DNA of 64,000 bases from Branchiibius hedensis (GTDB taxonomy: Bacteria > Actinomycetota > Actinomycetes > Actinomycetales > Dermatophilaceae), in contig NZ_UESZ01000001.1 in NCBI RefSeq assembly GCF_900108585.1, positions 248,001 to 312,000 of the forward strand, written 5' to 3'. The notes below the pieces were generated by a model. It did not search any database. It worked only from the letters and a program-made list of their open reading frames with translations, and was not told the DNA's origin. How positions within the stretch are numbered: the stretch's first letter is position 1; every line of letters begins with the position of its first letter. Both the position numbers and the translations under genes were made by a program. This document shows positions 55,393-64,000 of this stretch, piece by piece.

Positions 55393-57108
55393 TTAGTCGT
55401 TGAGGTCTTCGCGGCGGACGGCTCGTTGGCCGGGCGGCAGGTTGGACAGGTCATCGCTGATCAGGATGTCGGGCAGGCCGGCGTCGGGCAGTCGGATCTC
55501 GGCGTCACCAGCCGGGTCGTGCGGGATGCCGGCGAGGACGAGCTCGTGAGCAGCCTTGCGCGGCAGCGTCTTCTGCCGGAAGAAGTCCGATTTGATCGAC
55601 CACCACACGATCATCAGCACGATGCCGAGGGCCAGCGCCGCGATGCCCACGACGGCGACCGCACCCTGACCGAAGATGGTGATGTTGTTGCCGTCGTCGT
55701 CCTGCAACCAGTCAGGAGCGATGTAGGACTTGATCGCATAGCAAAACGCACCGATCAGGATCGCCCCGCCCAGGAACGGGAAGAGCCCCTGCATGACGAA
55801 ATTGCGCGGCGATGTGAACAGGTTGCGCCGGTAGAACCAGGTGCACGCGAAGCCAGTCAGCCCGTAGTAGAAGGCGATCATCAGACCGATCGAGCCGATC
55901 AGCGCCGACAACAGGCTCTGGCTGACCAGCGTGAACAGCAGGTAGAAGACGATCGAGATGACGCCCATGCCGATCGTCGACCAGGTGGGCGTCAGGTACT
56001 TGGGGTGGATCCGGGCGAACCGCTCCGGGATCGCCTTGTAGACCGCCATCGACAGCGCGGTGCGCGCCGTCGGCAGGATCGTGGTCTGGGTCGAGGCGGA
56101 GGCCGAGGTCAGGATCGAGGCCGCCAGCAGCAGTTGACCGACGTGCCCCAGGCCGCTGTTACCGAACAGCTGCGGAGAGATGGCGGTGAAGACATCCTCG
56201 GCGTTCTTGGCGTTGCCCAGGCCGATCCCCTCGGTGCCCGTGCCGGCGAAGGCGACCGCCGCGACGGTCACGATGGCGTAGGTGAACAGCAGGATCAGCG
56301 TGGACAGGACCGCAGCCCGGCCGGGGGTCGTGGCGGGGTCGTCGGTCTCCTCGTTGATGGACACCGCGGAGTCCCAACCCCAGTAGATGAAGACCGCGGT
56401 CAGCAGGGCGGGCGCGATGACGTCAGTGAATGAGAGGCCCCCCGGCCACAGCCAGGACCATTGCGGGTGAAGGGAATACGACTCGGCGTGGCCGGAGTAG
56501 ACCTTGTAGAGCGCGACCGCTGCAAACAGGAAGAGCACGAGCACTTCGATGGTCAGCAATCCGTACTGGATCCGGGCACTGATCTCGATGCCGCGGTAGC
56601 AGATGTAGGTCATCACCGCGATCCAGATGATGCCGGCGACCGTTGACCAGAACGTGTTGGAAGACAGCGTGTTGTGCAGACCGAGGGTGTTGGCGAAGGA
56701 GAACGAATACGAGCCGGCGATCTGCGCGAGGTTGGCCATCACGATGACGTCGGCGGCGATGATGCCCCACCCGGTCATCCACCCAACGGCGGGGCCGAAG
56801 GCCCGTGAGGCCCAGGTGAACGACGTACCGCAGTCCGGTTCGGCCTTGTTGAGCTCCTGGTAGGCGACCGCGATGAAGTACATCGGAACGAACGCCAACA
56901 GGATGATCGCCGGGGCCTTGACCCCGGCCAACAGGGCACCGCCGCTGGCGACGACGAATCCCAGACTCGCGGCGAGAGAGTAGGCCGGGGCGGTGGAGGC
57001 CACGCCGACGACGATGGTCGAGATCAGCCCGACCGCGCCGGACTTCAGGCCTTTGTCACCAGCGGTCTCCGGGAAGCCGATCGGTGCGGCATCAGGGGTA
57101 GTGCTCAC
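55393..57108 (-). CDS. APC-family amino acid permease
   Basis: A 571-residue, about 12-helix permease with GLISTIVVGVASTAPAYSLAASLGFVVASGG, YQELNKAEPDCGTSFTWASRAFGPAVGWMTGWGIIAADVIVMANLAQIAGSY and GWDSAVSINEETDDPATTPGRAAVLSTLIL. A cytosolic C-terminal tail of about 60 residues (IRLPDAGLPDILISDDLSNLPPG) is unusual. Substrate not predictable; amino acids or amines by family. Lies 72 bases downstream of the carbonic anhydrase gene. Confidence 0.9.
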   Translation of the reverse strand: MSTTPDAAPIGFPETAGDKGLKSGAVGLISTIVVGVASTAPAYSLAASLGFVVASGGALLAGVKAPAIILLAFVPMYFIAVAYQELNKAEPDCGTSFTWASRAFGPAVGWMTGWGIIAADVIVMANLAQIAGSYSFSFANTLGLHNTLSSNTFWSTVAGIIWIAVMTYICYRGIEISARIQYGLLTIEVLVLFLFAAVALYKVYSGHAESYSLHPQWSWLWPGGLSFTDVIAPALLTAVFIYWGWDSAVSINEETDDPATTPGRAAVLSTLILLFTYAIVTVAAVAFAGTGTEGIGLGNAKNAEDVFTAISPQLFGNSGLGHVGQLLLAASILTSASASTQTTILPTARTALSMAVYKAIPERFARIHPKYLTPTWSTIGMGVISIVFYLLFTLVSQSLLSALIGSIGLMIAFYYGLTGFACTWFYRRNLFTSPRNFVMQGLFPFLGGAILIGAFCYAIKSYIAPDWLQDDDGNNITIFGQGAVAVVGIAALALGIVLMIVWWSIKSDFFRQKTLPRKAAHELVLAGIPHDPAGDAEIRLPDAGLPDILISDDLSNLPPGQRAVRREDLND

Positions 57109-57180
57109 CGGTAGAAGGTAGAGCGGATGCGCGCCGGTAGGCGACCGGTTGCGGGGAACTCACAGCCGGCATTCAGGCTG

Positions 57181-57804
57181 TCAGGTGGTGCTGACCTCAC
57201 CCACCGTGGTGGCCACGGTGGCCTTGCCACCGCCGAGGTCGTACGTCGCGCCCACGATCGCCAGCTTGCCGGCGGCGATGGCGTTGTGCACCACCACGGA
57301 TCGCTCGGTGAGCAACTGCGTGGTGTTGCGCACGTGTTCGGCTTCCAACTCCTCCAGGGTGGTGGCGCCGTCCTTGCGGGCGGTCATCACGCTGGGGGTG
57401 ATTCGCTCGACGATGTCGCGGATGTAGCCGGTGGGCACGTCGCCGGTCAGCACCGCGTCAGCAGTGGCCTTGATCGCGCCACACGAATCGTGGCCGAGGA
57501 CCACGATCAACGGCACACCCAGGACGGCGACCGCGAACTCGACCGAGCCCAGCACCGCGTTATCGACGACGTGTCCAGCGGTGCGCACCACGAACAGGTC
57601 ACCCAGGCCCTGGTCGAAGATGATCTCAGCGGCCACCCGGGAATCCGCGCAGCCGAAGAAGATGGCTGACGGGGTCTGCCCGGCCTCCAGGATGTGTCGT
57701 CGCTGCGCGTCCTGGTTGGGGTGTCGCGGACTGTTGGCGACGAACCGCGCGTTGCCGGCGGCCAGTTCGTCCCACGCCCACTGCGGGGTGAGCGGGTGGC
57801 TCAC
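57181..57804 (-). CDS. Beta-class carbonic anhydrase
   Basis: A 207-residue zinc enzyme interconverting CO2 and bicarbonate. The zinc/catalytic motif CADSRVAAE (Cys52, Asp54, Arg56) and the second pair in [13 protein letters not shown] (His and Cys) are intact, with [21 protein letters not shown] between. GTG 57804 overlaps the fumarase stop (GTGA), so the two are coupled; bicarbonate supply to anaplerosis could explain the pairing. Confidence 0.93.
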   Translation of the reverse strand: MSHPLTPQWAWDELAAGNARFVANSPRHPNQDAQRRHILEAGQTPSAIFFGCADSRVAAEIIFDQGLGDLFVVRTAGHVVDNAVLGSVEFAVAVLGVPLIVVLGHDSCGAIKATADAVLTGDVPTGYIRDIVERITPSVMTARKDGATTLEELEAEHVRNTTQLLTERSVVVHNAIAAGKLAIVGATYDLGGGKATVATTVGEVSTT

Positions 57805-59480
57805 AGGCCGGGCCTGGTCGAGATCGAGAAGGCGACCGGCTTGGCGACCGAGGCGAAGAAGTCCTCACCCTTGTCATCGACGACGATGAAGGCCGGGAAA
57901 TCCTCGACCTCGATCTTCCAGATCGCTTCCATGCCCAACTCCGGGTACTCGATGACGTCGACGTGCTTGATGCAGTCCTTGGCCAGGCGGGCCGCCGGGC
58001 CACCGATCGAGCCGAGATAGAAACCGCCGTGCTTCGCACACGCGTCGGTCACCTGTTTGCTCCGGTTGCCCTTGGCCAACATGACCATCGAACCACCTGC
58101 AGCCTGGAACTGGTCCACATAGGAGTCCATCCGTCCGGCGGTGGTCGGCCCGAAGGAGCCTGAGGCGTAACCGTCGGGGGTCTTGGCCGGGCCGGCGTAG
58201 TAGACCGGGTGATCCTTGAGGTACTGCGGCATGGGCTCGCCGGCGTCCAGACGTTCCTTGATCTTGGCGTGCGCGATGTCCCGGGCCACGATCAACGGGC
58301 CGGTCAGCGAAAGCCGTGTCTTGACCGGGTATTTCGACAGTTCAGCCAGGATCGCCGGCATCGGCTGGTTGAGGTCGATCTGCACGACGTCACCAGCCTC
58401 CTCCAGGTCCTCGTGCGTGGTGTCGGGCAGGAACCGGGCCGGGTCACGTTCGAGTTCTTCGATGAAGACGCCTTCAGCGGTGATCTTGCCCAGACACTGC
58501 CGGTCCGCCGAGCAGCTGACCGCGATGGCGACCGGCAGGGAGGCACCGTGCCGGGGCAGCCGCACCACTCGCACGTCGTGGCAGAAGTACTTGCCGCCGA
58601 ACTGCGCGCCGATCCCGAAATTGCGGGTCAACTCAAGGACCTGCTGCTCCAACTCGGTGTCCCGGAACCCGTGGGCGGTCATGTCCCCGGAGGTGGGCAG
58701 GTTGTCGAGGTACTTCGCGCTGGCGTATTTGGCTGTCTTCAAAGCAAATTCGGCGCTGGTGCCGCCGATGACGATGGCCAGGTGGTACGGCGGGCACGCG
58801 GCCGTTCCGATCGCGCGCAGTTTCTCGTCCAGGAAGCGCATCATCGCGTCGGGATTCAGGATCGCCTTGGTCTCCTGGTAGAGGTAGGACTTGTTGGCCG
58901 ACCCGCCACCCTTGGCCATGAAGAGGAATTTGTAGGTCGTCTCGTGACCGGCAGCGGTATCGGCGTACAACTCGATCTGCGCGGGCAGGTTGGACCCGGT
59001 GTTCTTCTCCTCCCACGTCGTGATCGGCGCCATCTGCGAGTAGCGCAGGTTCAGCCGGGTGTAGGCGTCGAAGACGCCGTGCGCGATGGCCTCTTCGTCG
59101 GGCTGCTGCCCCTCGACGAGAACGTGAGATCCCTTCTTGCCCATCACGATCGCCGTACCCGTGTCCTGGCACATCGGCAGCACACCGGCCGCGGCGATGT
59201 TGGCGTTCTTGAGCAGGTCGGTGGCCACGAACTTGTCGTTGGCGCTGGCCTGCGGATCCTCCAGGATCGAGCGCAGCTGGGCCAGGTGCGCCGGCCGCAG
59301 GTAGTGCGCGATGTCGTGCATCGCCGTGTCCGTCAGCAGGGTCAGGACGGCCGGGTCGACTTCCAGGAAGGTGCGCCCGCCCGGTCCGTCAACCGTGCGC
59401 ACTCCCTCGGTGGTCAGCAGACGGTACGACGTGTCGTCCGTCCCAGCGGGCAGCAGGTCCTCATAGGCGAAGTCGGCCAT
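57801..59480 (-). CDS. fum: Fumarate hydratase, class I (iron-sulfur)
   Basis: A 559-residue single-chain class I fumarase with a [4Fe-4S] cluster. Cluster Cys candidates are in [36 protein letters not shown] and [14 protein letters not shown]. The C-terminal domain has [35 protein letters not shown] and [17 protein letters not shown] 59480 ([13 protein letters not shown]). The same frame stays open to 60893 but that extension is antisense to lpqY. Confidence 0.95.
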   Translation of the reverse strand: MADFAYEDLLPAGTDDTSYRLLTTEGVRTVDGPGGRTFLEVDPAVLTLLTDTAMHDIAHYLRPAHLAQLRSILEDPQASANDKFVATDLLKNANIAAAGVLPMCQDTGTAIVMGKKGSHVLVEGQQPDEEAIAHGVFDAYTRLNLRYSQMAPITTWEEKNTGSNLPAQIELYADTAAGHETTYKFLFMAKGGGSANKSYLYQETKAILNPDAMMRFLDEKLRAIGTAACPPYHLAIVIGGTSAEFALKTAKYASAKYLDNLPTSGDMTAHGFRDTELEQQVLELTRNFGIGAQFGGKYFCHDVRVVRLPRHGASLPVAIAVSCSADRQCLGKITAEGVFIEELERDPARFLPDTTHEDLEEAGDVVQIDLNQPMPAILAELSKYPVKTRLSLTGPLIVARDIAHAKIKERLDAGEPMPQYLKDHPVYYAGPAKTPDGYASGSFGPTTAGRMDSYVDQFQAAGGSMVMLAKGNRSKQVTDACAKHGGFYLGSIGGPAARLAKDCIKHVDVIEYPELGMEAIWKIEVEDFPAFIVVDDKGEDFFASVAKPVAFSISTRPGL

Positions 59481-59555
59481 ACCTTCCAGATTATCGACAC
59501 CCCTGAGGGTGAGGCTGTGGTGGCTCCGATAGCGGGGATCGGTTAGGCACGAGGT

Positions 59556-60857
59556 ATGCGCCGGACGATCAAGCAGCAAGCCACAGCCGTCGTGATTGCG
59601 TTGGTCGGATCTGCCGGAATCGCCGCCTGCTCCTCCGCGAGCGGGGGAACGCCGAATCTCACCTGGTACATCAACCCCGACGGTGGCGGCTCGGACCCCA
59701 CCAAGGGCGGTCAGGCGCAGTTGGCGAAGGAGTGCACTGCCGCGTCGAACGGCAAGTACACGATCACCATCCAGCAGTTGCCCAACAGTGCCAGCGACCA
59801 GCGGATCCAACTGTTGCGGCGGCTGGCCGCCGGCGACGCTTCGATGGATCTGATGAGCATGGACCCGGTATTCGTCGCCGAGTTCGCCGAGGCGGGCTAT
59901 CTCGCCCCGGTGCCGCAGTCGATGCAAGCCGAATTCACCCAGGACAGAGTGCAATCGGCGATCGATGCCTCGAAGTGGCAGGGCAAATTGGTCGCGGTGC
60001 CGTTCTGGGCCAACACCCAGCTGCTGTGGTACCGCAAGAGCGTCGCTGCGAAGGCCGGCTTGGACATGAGCAAACCGGTGACCTGGGACCAGCTGATCGC
60101 CGCCGCGCAGAAGACCAACACCAAGATCGGGGTTCAGGCCTCGCTCTACGAGGGTTACATGGTCTGGATCAATGCGCTGATCTCCGGAGCGGGCGGCAAA
60201 ATCGTGGAGAACCCCGGCGCCCGCTACACCGATCTGAAGCTCGGGCTGGACAGTCAGGCCGGGCGCGACGCGGCCAAGATCATTCAGCAGGTCGCCTCGA
60301 CCGGTGTCGGCGGCCCGGCGATGGGGTCCTCGACCGAGACCGAGGCGCTCAACCTCTTCCAGAACACCACCACCAGCGGCTTCCTGGTCAACTGGCCGTA
60401 CACCTACGCGGCACTGACCAGCGCCAAGGTGCCGTTCCTGAACGACATCGGCTGGACGATGTACCCGCAGACCGTCGCCGGGGAGACCTCCCGGCCACCG
60501 TTCGGGGGGATCGAGTTGGGGGTCGGTGCGAAGAGTGCGCACCCGGATCTGGCCTACCAGGCGGCCGCGTGCATCTCCAACGAGAAGAACCAGACGACGT
60601 ACATGCTCGGCACCGGTAACCCCGCCAGCCGCAAGGCGGTCTTCGAGGAGGCAAATGTGAAGAAAGCGTTCCCGATGGCCAATCTGATCCAGGAGTCGCT
60701 GCAACAAGCGGCGCCGCGGCCGCAGTCGCAGTACTACGGCGACATCTCCTCCGGGATCCAGCAACAGTTCAGTCCGCCGAGTTCGGTCAACCAGCAAACA
60801 CCGGCCAAGGCGCAGGATTTCATCCTGAAGGTGCTGAACGGAAAGGCGCTCTTGTGA
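59556..60857 (+). CDS. Sugar ABC transporter substrate-binding lipoprotein (LpqY-like)
   Basis: A 433-residue extracytoplasmic solute-binding protein with a lipoprotein signal (lipobox GIAAC, Cys25). [53 protein letters not shown] and [16 protein letters not shown] resemble mycobacterial LpqY, the trehalose receptor. First gene of a four-gene importer; the stop overlaps the first permease gene. Trehalose is the best guess, other alpha-glucosides are possible. Confidence 0.87.
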   Translation: MRRTIKQQATAVVIALVGSAGIAACSSASGGTPNLTWYINPDGGGSDPTKGGQAQLAKECTAASNGKYTITIQQLPNSASDQRIQLLRRLAAGDASMDLMSMDPVFVAEFAEAGYLAPVPQSMQAEFTQDRVQSAIDASKWQGKLVAVPFWANTQLLWYRKSVAAKAGLDMSKPVTWDQLIAAAQKTNTKIGVQASLYEGYMVWINALISGAGGKIVENPGARYTDLKLGLDSQAGRDAAKIIQQVASTGVGGPAMGSSTETEALNLFQNTTTSGFLVNWPYTYAALTSAKVPFLNDIGWTMYPQTVAGETSRPPFGGIELGVGAKSAHPDLAYQAAACISNEKNQTTYMLGTGNPASRKAVFEEANVKKAFPMANLIQESLQQAAPRPQSQYYGDISSGIQQQFSPPSSVNQQTPAKAQDFILKVLNGKALL

Positions 60858-61807
60858 CCGCCGTGGAGGCTCCCACGAGCCGGAGCGAGGCACGAGAGGA
60901 CAAGCCGCAGCTGTCCGACCGGGCCAAGGCCGAACGATCCCTGGGTTGGAAACTGGCCGGGCCGGCGTTCGTGGTCATGGTCCTGGTCACCATGTATCCG
61001 ATCGGCTACGCGGTCTACCTGTCGCTGTTCAACTACCGGCTCACCGACCCCTCCGGTCGGCGGTTCGTCTTCCTGCAGAACTACCTCACCGCGTTCGGTG
61101 ACTCGCTGTTCTGGAAGTCGGTCGGTGTCACGGTGATCATCACCGTCATCACGCTGTTCTTCGAGTTGATCTTCGGTTTCCTGATCGCGCTGGTGATGAA
61201 CAAGGTGATCATCCCGCGGCGCACGTTGCGCACGATCGTGCTGATCCCGTACGCCATCATCACCGTCGTCTCCGCCTTCAGCTGGAAGTACGCTGCGCAG
61301 GTCGACACCGGTTTCATCAACCACTGGCTGCACACCCTGACGTTCGGCGCGTGGGATCTGAACTACGACTGGTTCGGCGGGACGTGGTCCTCGATCTTCG
61401 TCATCTGTCTGTCGGAGATCTGGAAGACCACCCCGTTCGTGTCGCTGCTGCTCCTGGCCGGCTTGGCCAACGTGGACTCCTCGCTGGAGGAAGCCGCCGA
61501 GGTCGACGGGGCGACGTGGTGGCAGCGAATGACCCGGGTGGTGCTGCCCAACATGAAAGCCGCGATCCTGGTGGCGGCGCTGTTCCGGACCCTGGACGCC
61601 TTCCGGATCTACGACAACCCGTTCATCATGACCGGCGGTGCGAACAACACCACGACGCTGTCCATCCTGGTCGCCCGGCAGACCATCGACCGGGTGGAGA
61701 TCGGGATGGGCTCGGCGCTCGCGGTGATCCTGTTCATCTTCGTGCTGATCATCGCCGGGATCTTCATCAAGGGATTCAAGGTCGATCTGACGGCGGGAAG
61801 GAGCTGA
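60854..61807 (+). CDS. Sugar ABC transporter permease (SugA-like)
   Basis: A 317-residue inner-membrane protein of the MalF type with six or seven helices. The EAA loop that contacts the ATPase is [28 protein letters not shown] (about residues 214-241). GTG 60854 overlaps the receptor stop (GTGA). Works with the next permease and ATPase to import the LpqY-bound sugar. Confidence 0.92.
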   Translation: MTAVEAPTSRSEAREDKPQLSDRAKAERSLGWKLAGPAFVVMVLVTMYPIGYAVYLSLFNYRLTDPSGRRFVFLQNYLTAFGDSLFWKSVGVTVIITVITLFFELIFGFLIALVMNKVIIPRRTLRTIVLIPYAIITVVSAFSWKYAAQVDTGFINHWLHTLTFGAWDLNYDWFGGTWSSIFVICLSEIWKTTPFVSLLLLAGLANVDSSLEEAAEVDGATWWQRMTRVVLPNMKAAILVAALFRTLDAFRIYDNPFIMTGGANNTTTLSILVARQTIDRVEIGMGSALAVILFIFVLIIAGIFIKGFKVDLTAGRS

Positions 61808-61810
61808 CCC

Positions 61811-62671
61811 GTGGCCTCATCACGAGAGAACCGCACCAAGTGGGGACTGTTCGCCGTCTCCATCCCGATCATGCTGTGGACGATCATCCCGTTGATCTGG
61901 ATCTTCGCGACGTCCTTGAAATCAACTGCAGCACTGGGTGATTCGACGCAGAACTCGTTCGGCAACTTCTGGCCGAAAGAGCCCACCTGGGACAACTACT
62001 CACTGATCTTCACCGGCGGCGCCAAGGACCTGTTCGTCCCCGCGCTGTGGCACTCGATCATCGTCTGTGTGATCTCCACGCTGATCGCGGTGGTGTTGGC
62101 GACGTTCTGCGCCTACGCGATCGCGCGACTGGACTTCCCCGGCAAGAAGCTCATCCTGGGTACGGCACTCGCGGTCTCGTTCTTCCCGGTCATCGCGATG
62201 GTGACACCGCTGTTCAACTTGTGGCGGCAGATCGGTCTCTTCGACACCATCCCCGGTCTGATCATCCCGTACCTGGCGCTGACCCTGCCGTTGGCGATCT
62301 GGACCCTGACCGCGTTCTTCCAGCAGATCCCGTGGGAGATGGAGCAGGCGGCTCAGGTGGATGGTGCGACCAGTTGGCAGGCGTTCCGCAAGGTCATCGT
62401 CCCGCTGGCCGCACCGGGTGTCTTCACCACGGCGATCATCTCCTTCTTCACCGCGTGGAATGACTTCGTCTTCTCCTCCAACCTGACCTCGTCCAACGCG
62501 CGCACGGTGCCGGCGGCCCTGGCCTTCTTCACCGGCGCAAGCCAGTTCGAACAACCGACGGGCGCGATCTGCGCGGCGGCCGTCGTCGTCACCATCCCCG
62601 TAGTCATCCTGGTGCTGGTCTTCCAGCGTCGCATCGTGACCGGACTCACCTCCGGTGCGGTCAAGGGCTAA
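61811..62671 (+). CDS. Sugar ABC transporter permease (SugB-like)
   Basis: A 286-residue MalG-type permease with six helices. The EAA loop reads EQAAQVDGATSWQAFRKVIVPLAAPG (about residues 178-203). The N-terminal segment LFAVSIPIMLWTIIPLIWIFATSLKS is typical of the family. GTG start three bases after sugA. Confidence 0.92.
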   Translation: MASSRENRTKWGLFAVSIPIMLWTIIPLIWIFATSLKSTAALGDSTQNSFGNFWPKEPTWDNYSLIFTGGAKDLFVPALWHSIIVCVISTLIAVVLATFCAYAIARLDFPGKKLILGTALAVSFFPVIAMVTPLFNLWRQIGLFDTIPGLIIPYLALTLPLAIWTLTAFFQQIPWEMEQAAQVDGATSWQAFRKVIVPLAAPGVFTTAIISFFTAWNDFVFSSNLTSSNARTVPAALAFFTGASQFEQPTGAICAAAVVVTIPVVILVLVFQRRIVTGLTSGAVKG

Positions 62672-62700
62672 CCCGACCATCCCGACTCTTAGGAGCGCCC

Positions 62701-63951
62701 ATGGCACACATCGAACTCAAACACCTGGTCAAGAAGTACGGCGATGGGTTCCCTGCGGTCAACGACGTCTCGTTGGACATCGCGGACGGTGAGTTCGTCA
62801 TCCTGGTCGGCCCGTCCGGGTGCGGGAAGTCCACTCTGCTGCGGATGGTGGTGGGCCTGGAGGACATCACCTCCGGCGAACTGGACATCAACGAGAAGCG
62901 GGTCAACGACCTGGCGCCGCGGGATCGCAACCTGGCGATGGTCTTCCAGAACTACGCGCTCTATCCGCACCTGACCGTGCGCGAGAACATTGCGTTCCCA
63001 CTGCGCCTGGCCAAGGGCAAGCACTCCGAGGCGGAGATCCAGGCCAAGGTCGACCGGGCCGCGGAGATGCTGGAACTGACCGAGCACCTCGAGCGCAAAC
63101 CAGCCAACCTGTCCGGTGGGCAGCGGCAGCGGGTCGCGATGGGCCGGGCCATCGTCCGGGAGGCCGACGCCTTCCTCTTCGACGAGCCGCTGTCGAACCT
63201 CGACGCCAAACTGCGTGGCCAGATGCGCACCGAGATCGCTCGCATGCAGCGCCGGCTCGGGATCACCACGATCTACGTCACGCACGACCAGGTCGAAGCC
63301 ATGACTCTGGGGGACCGGGTCGCCGTGCTCTCCAAAGGCATTCTGCAGCAGGTGGCTTCGCCGCGGGAGCTCTACGAACAGCCGGTCAACCTCTTCGTCG
63401 CCGGCTTCATCGGATCACCGCCGATGAACTTCCTGCCTGCCCAGGTCGACGGCAACACCTTGAAGCTGCCGTTCGTCGACGTGCCCATCCCCGACGATCT
63501 CGCCGAGAAGGTCGCGAACCACGACGTCGTGATCGTGGGTCTGCGCCCGGAGGAGATCAAGCACGAGGAGGTGAACCCCGTCGACGGTGGAGCGTCGTTC
63601 AATGCCGTCGTCGACGTCACCGAGTGGCTGGGCAACGAGCAGTACGCCTACGTGCCGTTCGACGCCGACCCGAAGGTCGGGCAGGCGCTCGCGGATCTCG
63701 ACCGCGATCTGGACGGGGAGAGCCTGCGCACGCAGCTGGTGGTCAACCTCGACTCACGGTCCCGGATCCTCGAGGGCGATGAGGTGACCTTCGTTTTCAG
63801 CCCGGGGAGCATGCACGTCTTCGACCCCGAAACCGGCGAGAACCTGACCCGCGATGACGAGAAGGCGGCGCAGATCGCCAAGGAGTCCGAGGAGGCCCGT
63901 AAGGCGGCGTTGGCCCGGGCGAAAGCGCGGGAGCAGAAAGTCGCCTCCTAA
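62701..63951 (+). CDS. Sugar ABC transporter ATPase (SugC/MsiK-like)
   Basis: A 416-residue ATPase. Walker A GPSGCGKSTLL (about residues 40-50), Q-loop AMVFQNYALYPHLTV, signature LSGGQRQRVAMGRAI, Walker B DAFLFDEPLSNLDAKLR, and H-loop YVTHDQVEA. A regulatory TOBE-like domain follows (GLRPEEIKHEE). The last 40 residues are a charged helix (EKAAQIAKESEEARKAALARAKAREQK) not usual in SugC. ATG after TTAGGAGCGCCC. Confidence 0.93.
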   Translation: MAHIELKHLVKKYGDGFPAVNDVSLDIADGEFVILVGPSGCGKSTLLRMVVGLEDITSGELDINEKRVNDLAPRDRNLAMVFQNYALYPHLTVRENIAFPLRLAKGKHSEAEIQAKVDRAAEMLELTEHLERKPANLSGGQRQRVAMGRAIVREADAFLFDEPLSNLDAKLRGQMRTEIARMQRRLGITTIYVTHDQVEAMTLGDRVAVLSKGILQQVASPRELYEQPVNLFVAGFIGSPPMNFLPAQVDGNTLKLPFVDVPIPDDLAEKVANHDVVIVGLRPEEIKHEEVNPVDGGASFNAVVDVTEWLGNEQYAYVPFDADPKVGQALADLDRDLDGESLRTQLVVNLDSRSRILEGDEVTFVFSPGSMHVFDPETGENLTRDDEKAAQIAKESEEARKAALARAKAREQKVAS

Positions 63952-63960
63952 GCTGTCCAC

Positions 63961-64000
63961 GTGGATCTTCCCGTTGTCCTGATCACCGGCGGTACCCGTG
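63961..64000 (+). CDS. Start of a probable SDR-family oxidoreductase (truncated by window end)
   Basis: GTG 63961 opens a frame (VDLPVVLITGGTR) that runs to the edge. VLITGGTR is the usual beginning of a short-chain dehydrogenase cofactor site (TGGxxGIG). Only 13 codons are visible, so the call rests on this motif and position nine bases after sugC. Confidence 0.5.
   Translation, partial: MDLPVVLITGGTR

Noticed and set aside
59481-60893. Minus-strand open frame continuing the fumarase frame upstream to give about 1030 residues
   Set aside because: The upstream part is antisense to the clear LpqY-like gene, has an Arg/Gly-rich shadow composition, and fumarase homology begins at ATG 59480.

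Overview
The window comes from a high-GC actinobacterium. The r-protein order, zinc-type uS14, many GTG/TTG starts, a mycothiol gene (mshB) and a trehalose-type LpqY/SugABC importer all point there. rpsD lying between rpsK and rpoA, together with the overall gene set, makes a Micrococcales lineage plausible, but the genus cannot be fixed from sequence alone.

Layout. (1) 1-1293: the end of an accessory region with an AbiEi/DUF559-type protein, a short intergenic repeat and the S10 promoter and leader. (2) 1294-14013: S10, spc and secY-adk-map gene string. (3) 14010-20280: a block set between map and infA, holding a small exported protein, ferredoxin-NADP reductase (fprA), an unusual tandem sensor kinase with its LuxR-type regulator, and a cytochrome P450. 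(4) 20466-25900: infA-rpmJ-rpsM-rpsK-rpsD-rpoA-rplQ, a terminator, a small PH-like protein and truA. (5) 25845-51908: about 26 kb of accessory genes placed before rplM-rpsI. It holds a TetR-controlled drug exporter, 5-oxoprolinase pxpABC, a YcaQ-like protein, a hydroaromatic (shikimate-type) catabolic operon, an IclR regulator, a 3-dehydroshikimate dehydratase and a complete pcaHGBDCFIJ beta-ketoadipate operon. mshB, a pentapeptide/DinB fusion, an ABC-F protein, a lipoprotein metallopeptidase and an ArsR-like regulator follow. (6) 52130-54582: rplM-rpsI, terminator, glmM. (7) 54579-64000: MOSC protein, APC permease, beta carbonic anhydrase and class I fumarase on the minus strand; LpqY-SugABC-like sugar importer on the plus strand; the first codons of an SDR protein at the edge.

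How the parts fit. The central accessory region reads as one pathway. An MHS-family transporter brings in a hydroaromatic acid. A quinate/shikimate dehydrogenase and a two-domain 3-dehydroshikimate dehydratase give protocatechuate. PcaHGBDCFIJ take protocatechuate to succinyl-CoA and acetyl-CoA. Three promoters (transporter operon, iclR, pcaH) carry the same 15-bp motif in the same orientation, which argues for one IclR-type regulon. The same operon also holds a Gfo/Idh/MocA dehydrogenase, a second TIM-barrel enzyme and an FAD dehydrogenase with no obvious place in the textbook route; these are the best candidates for undescribed chemistry.

Caution on data quality: three genes (fprA, truA and the FAD dehydrogenase) each appear to lack one G near the 3' end, which looks like undercalled G runs rather than biology. 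No tRNA, rRNA, CRISPR array, insertion sequence or phage gene was seen.
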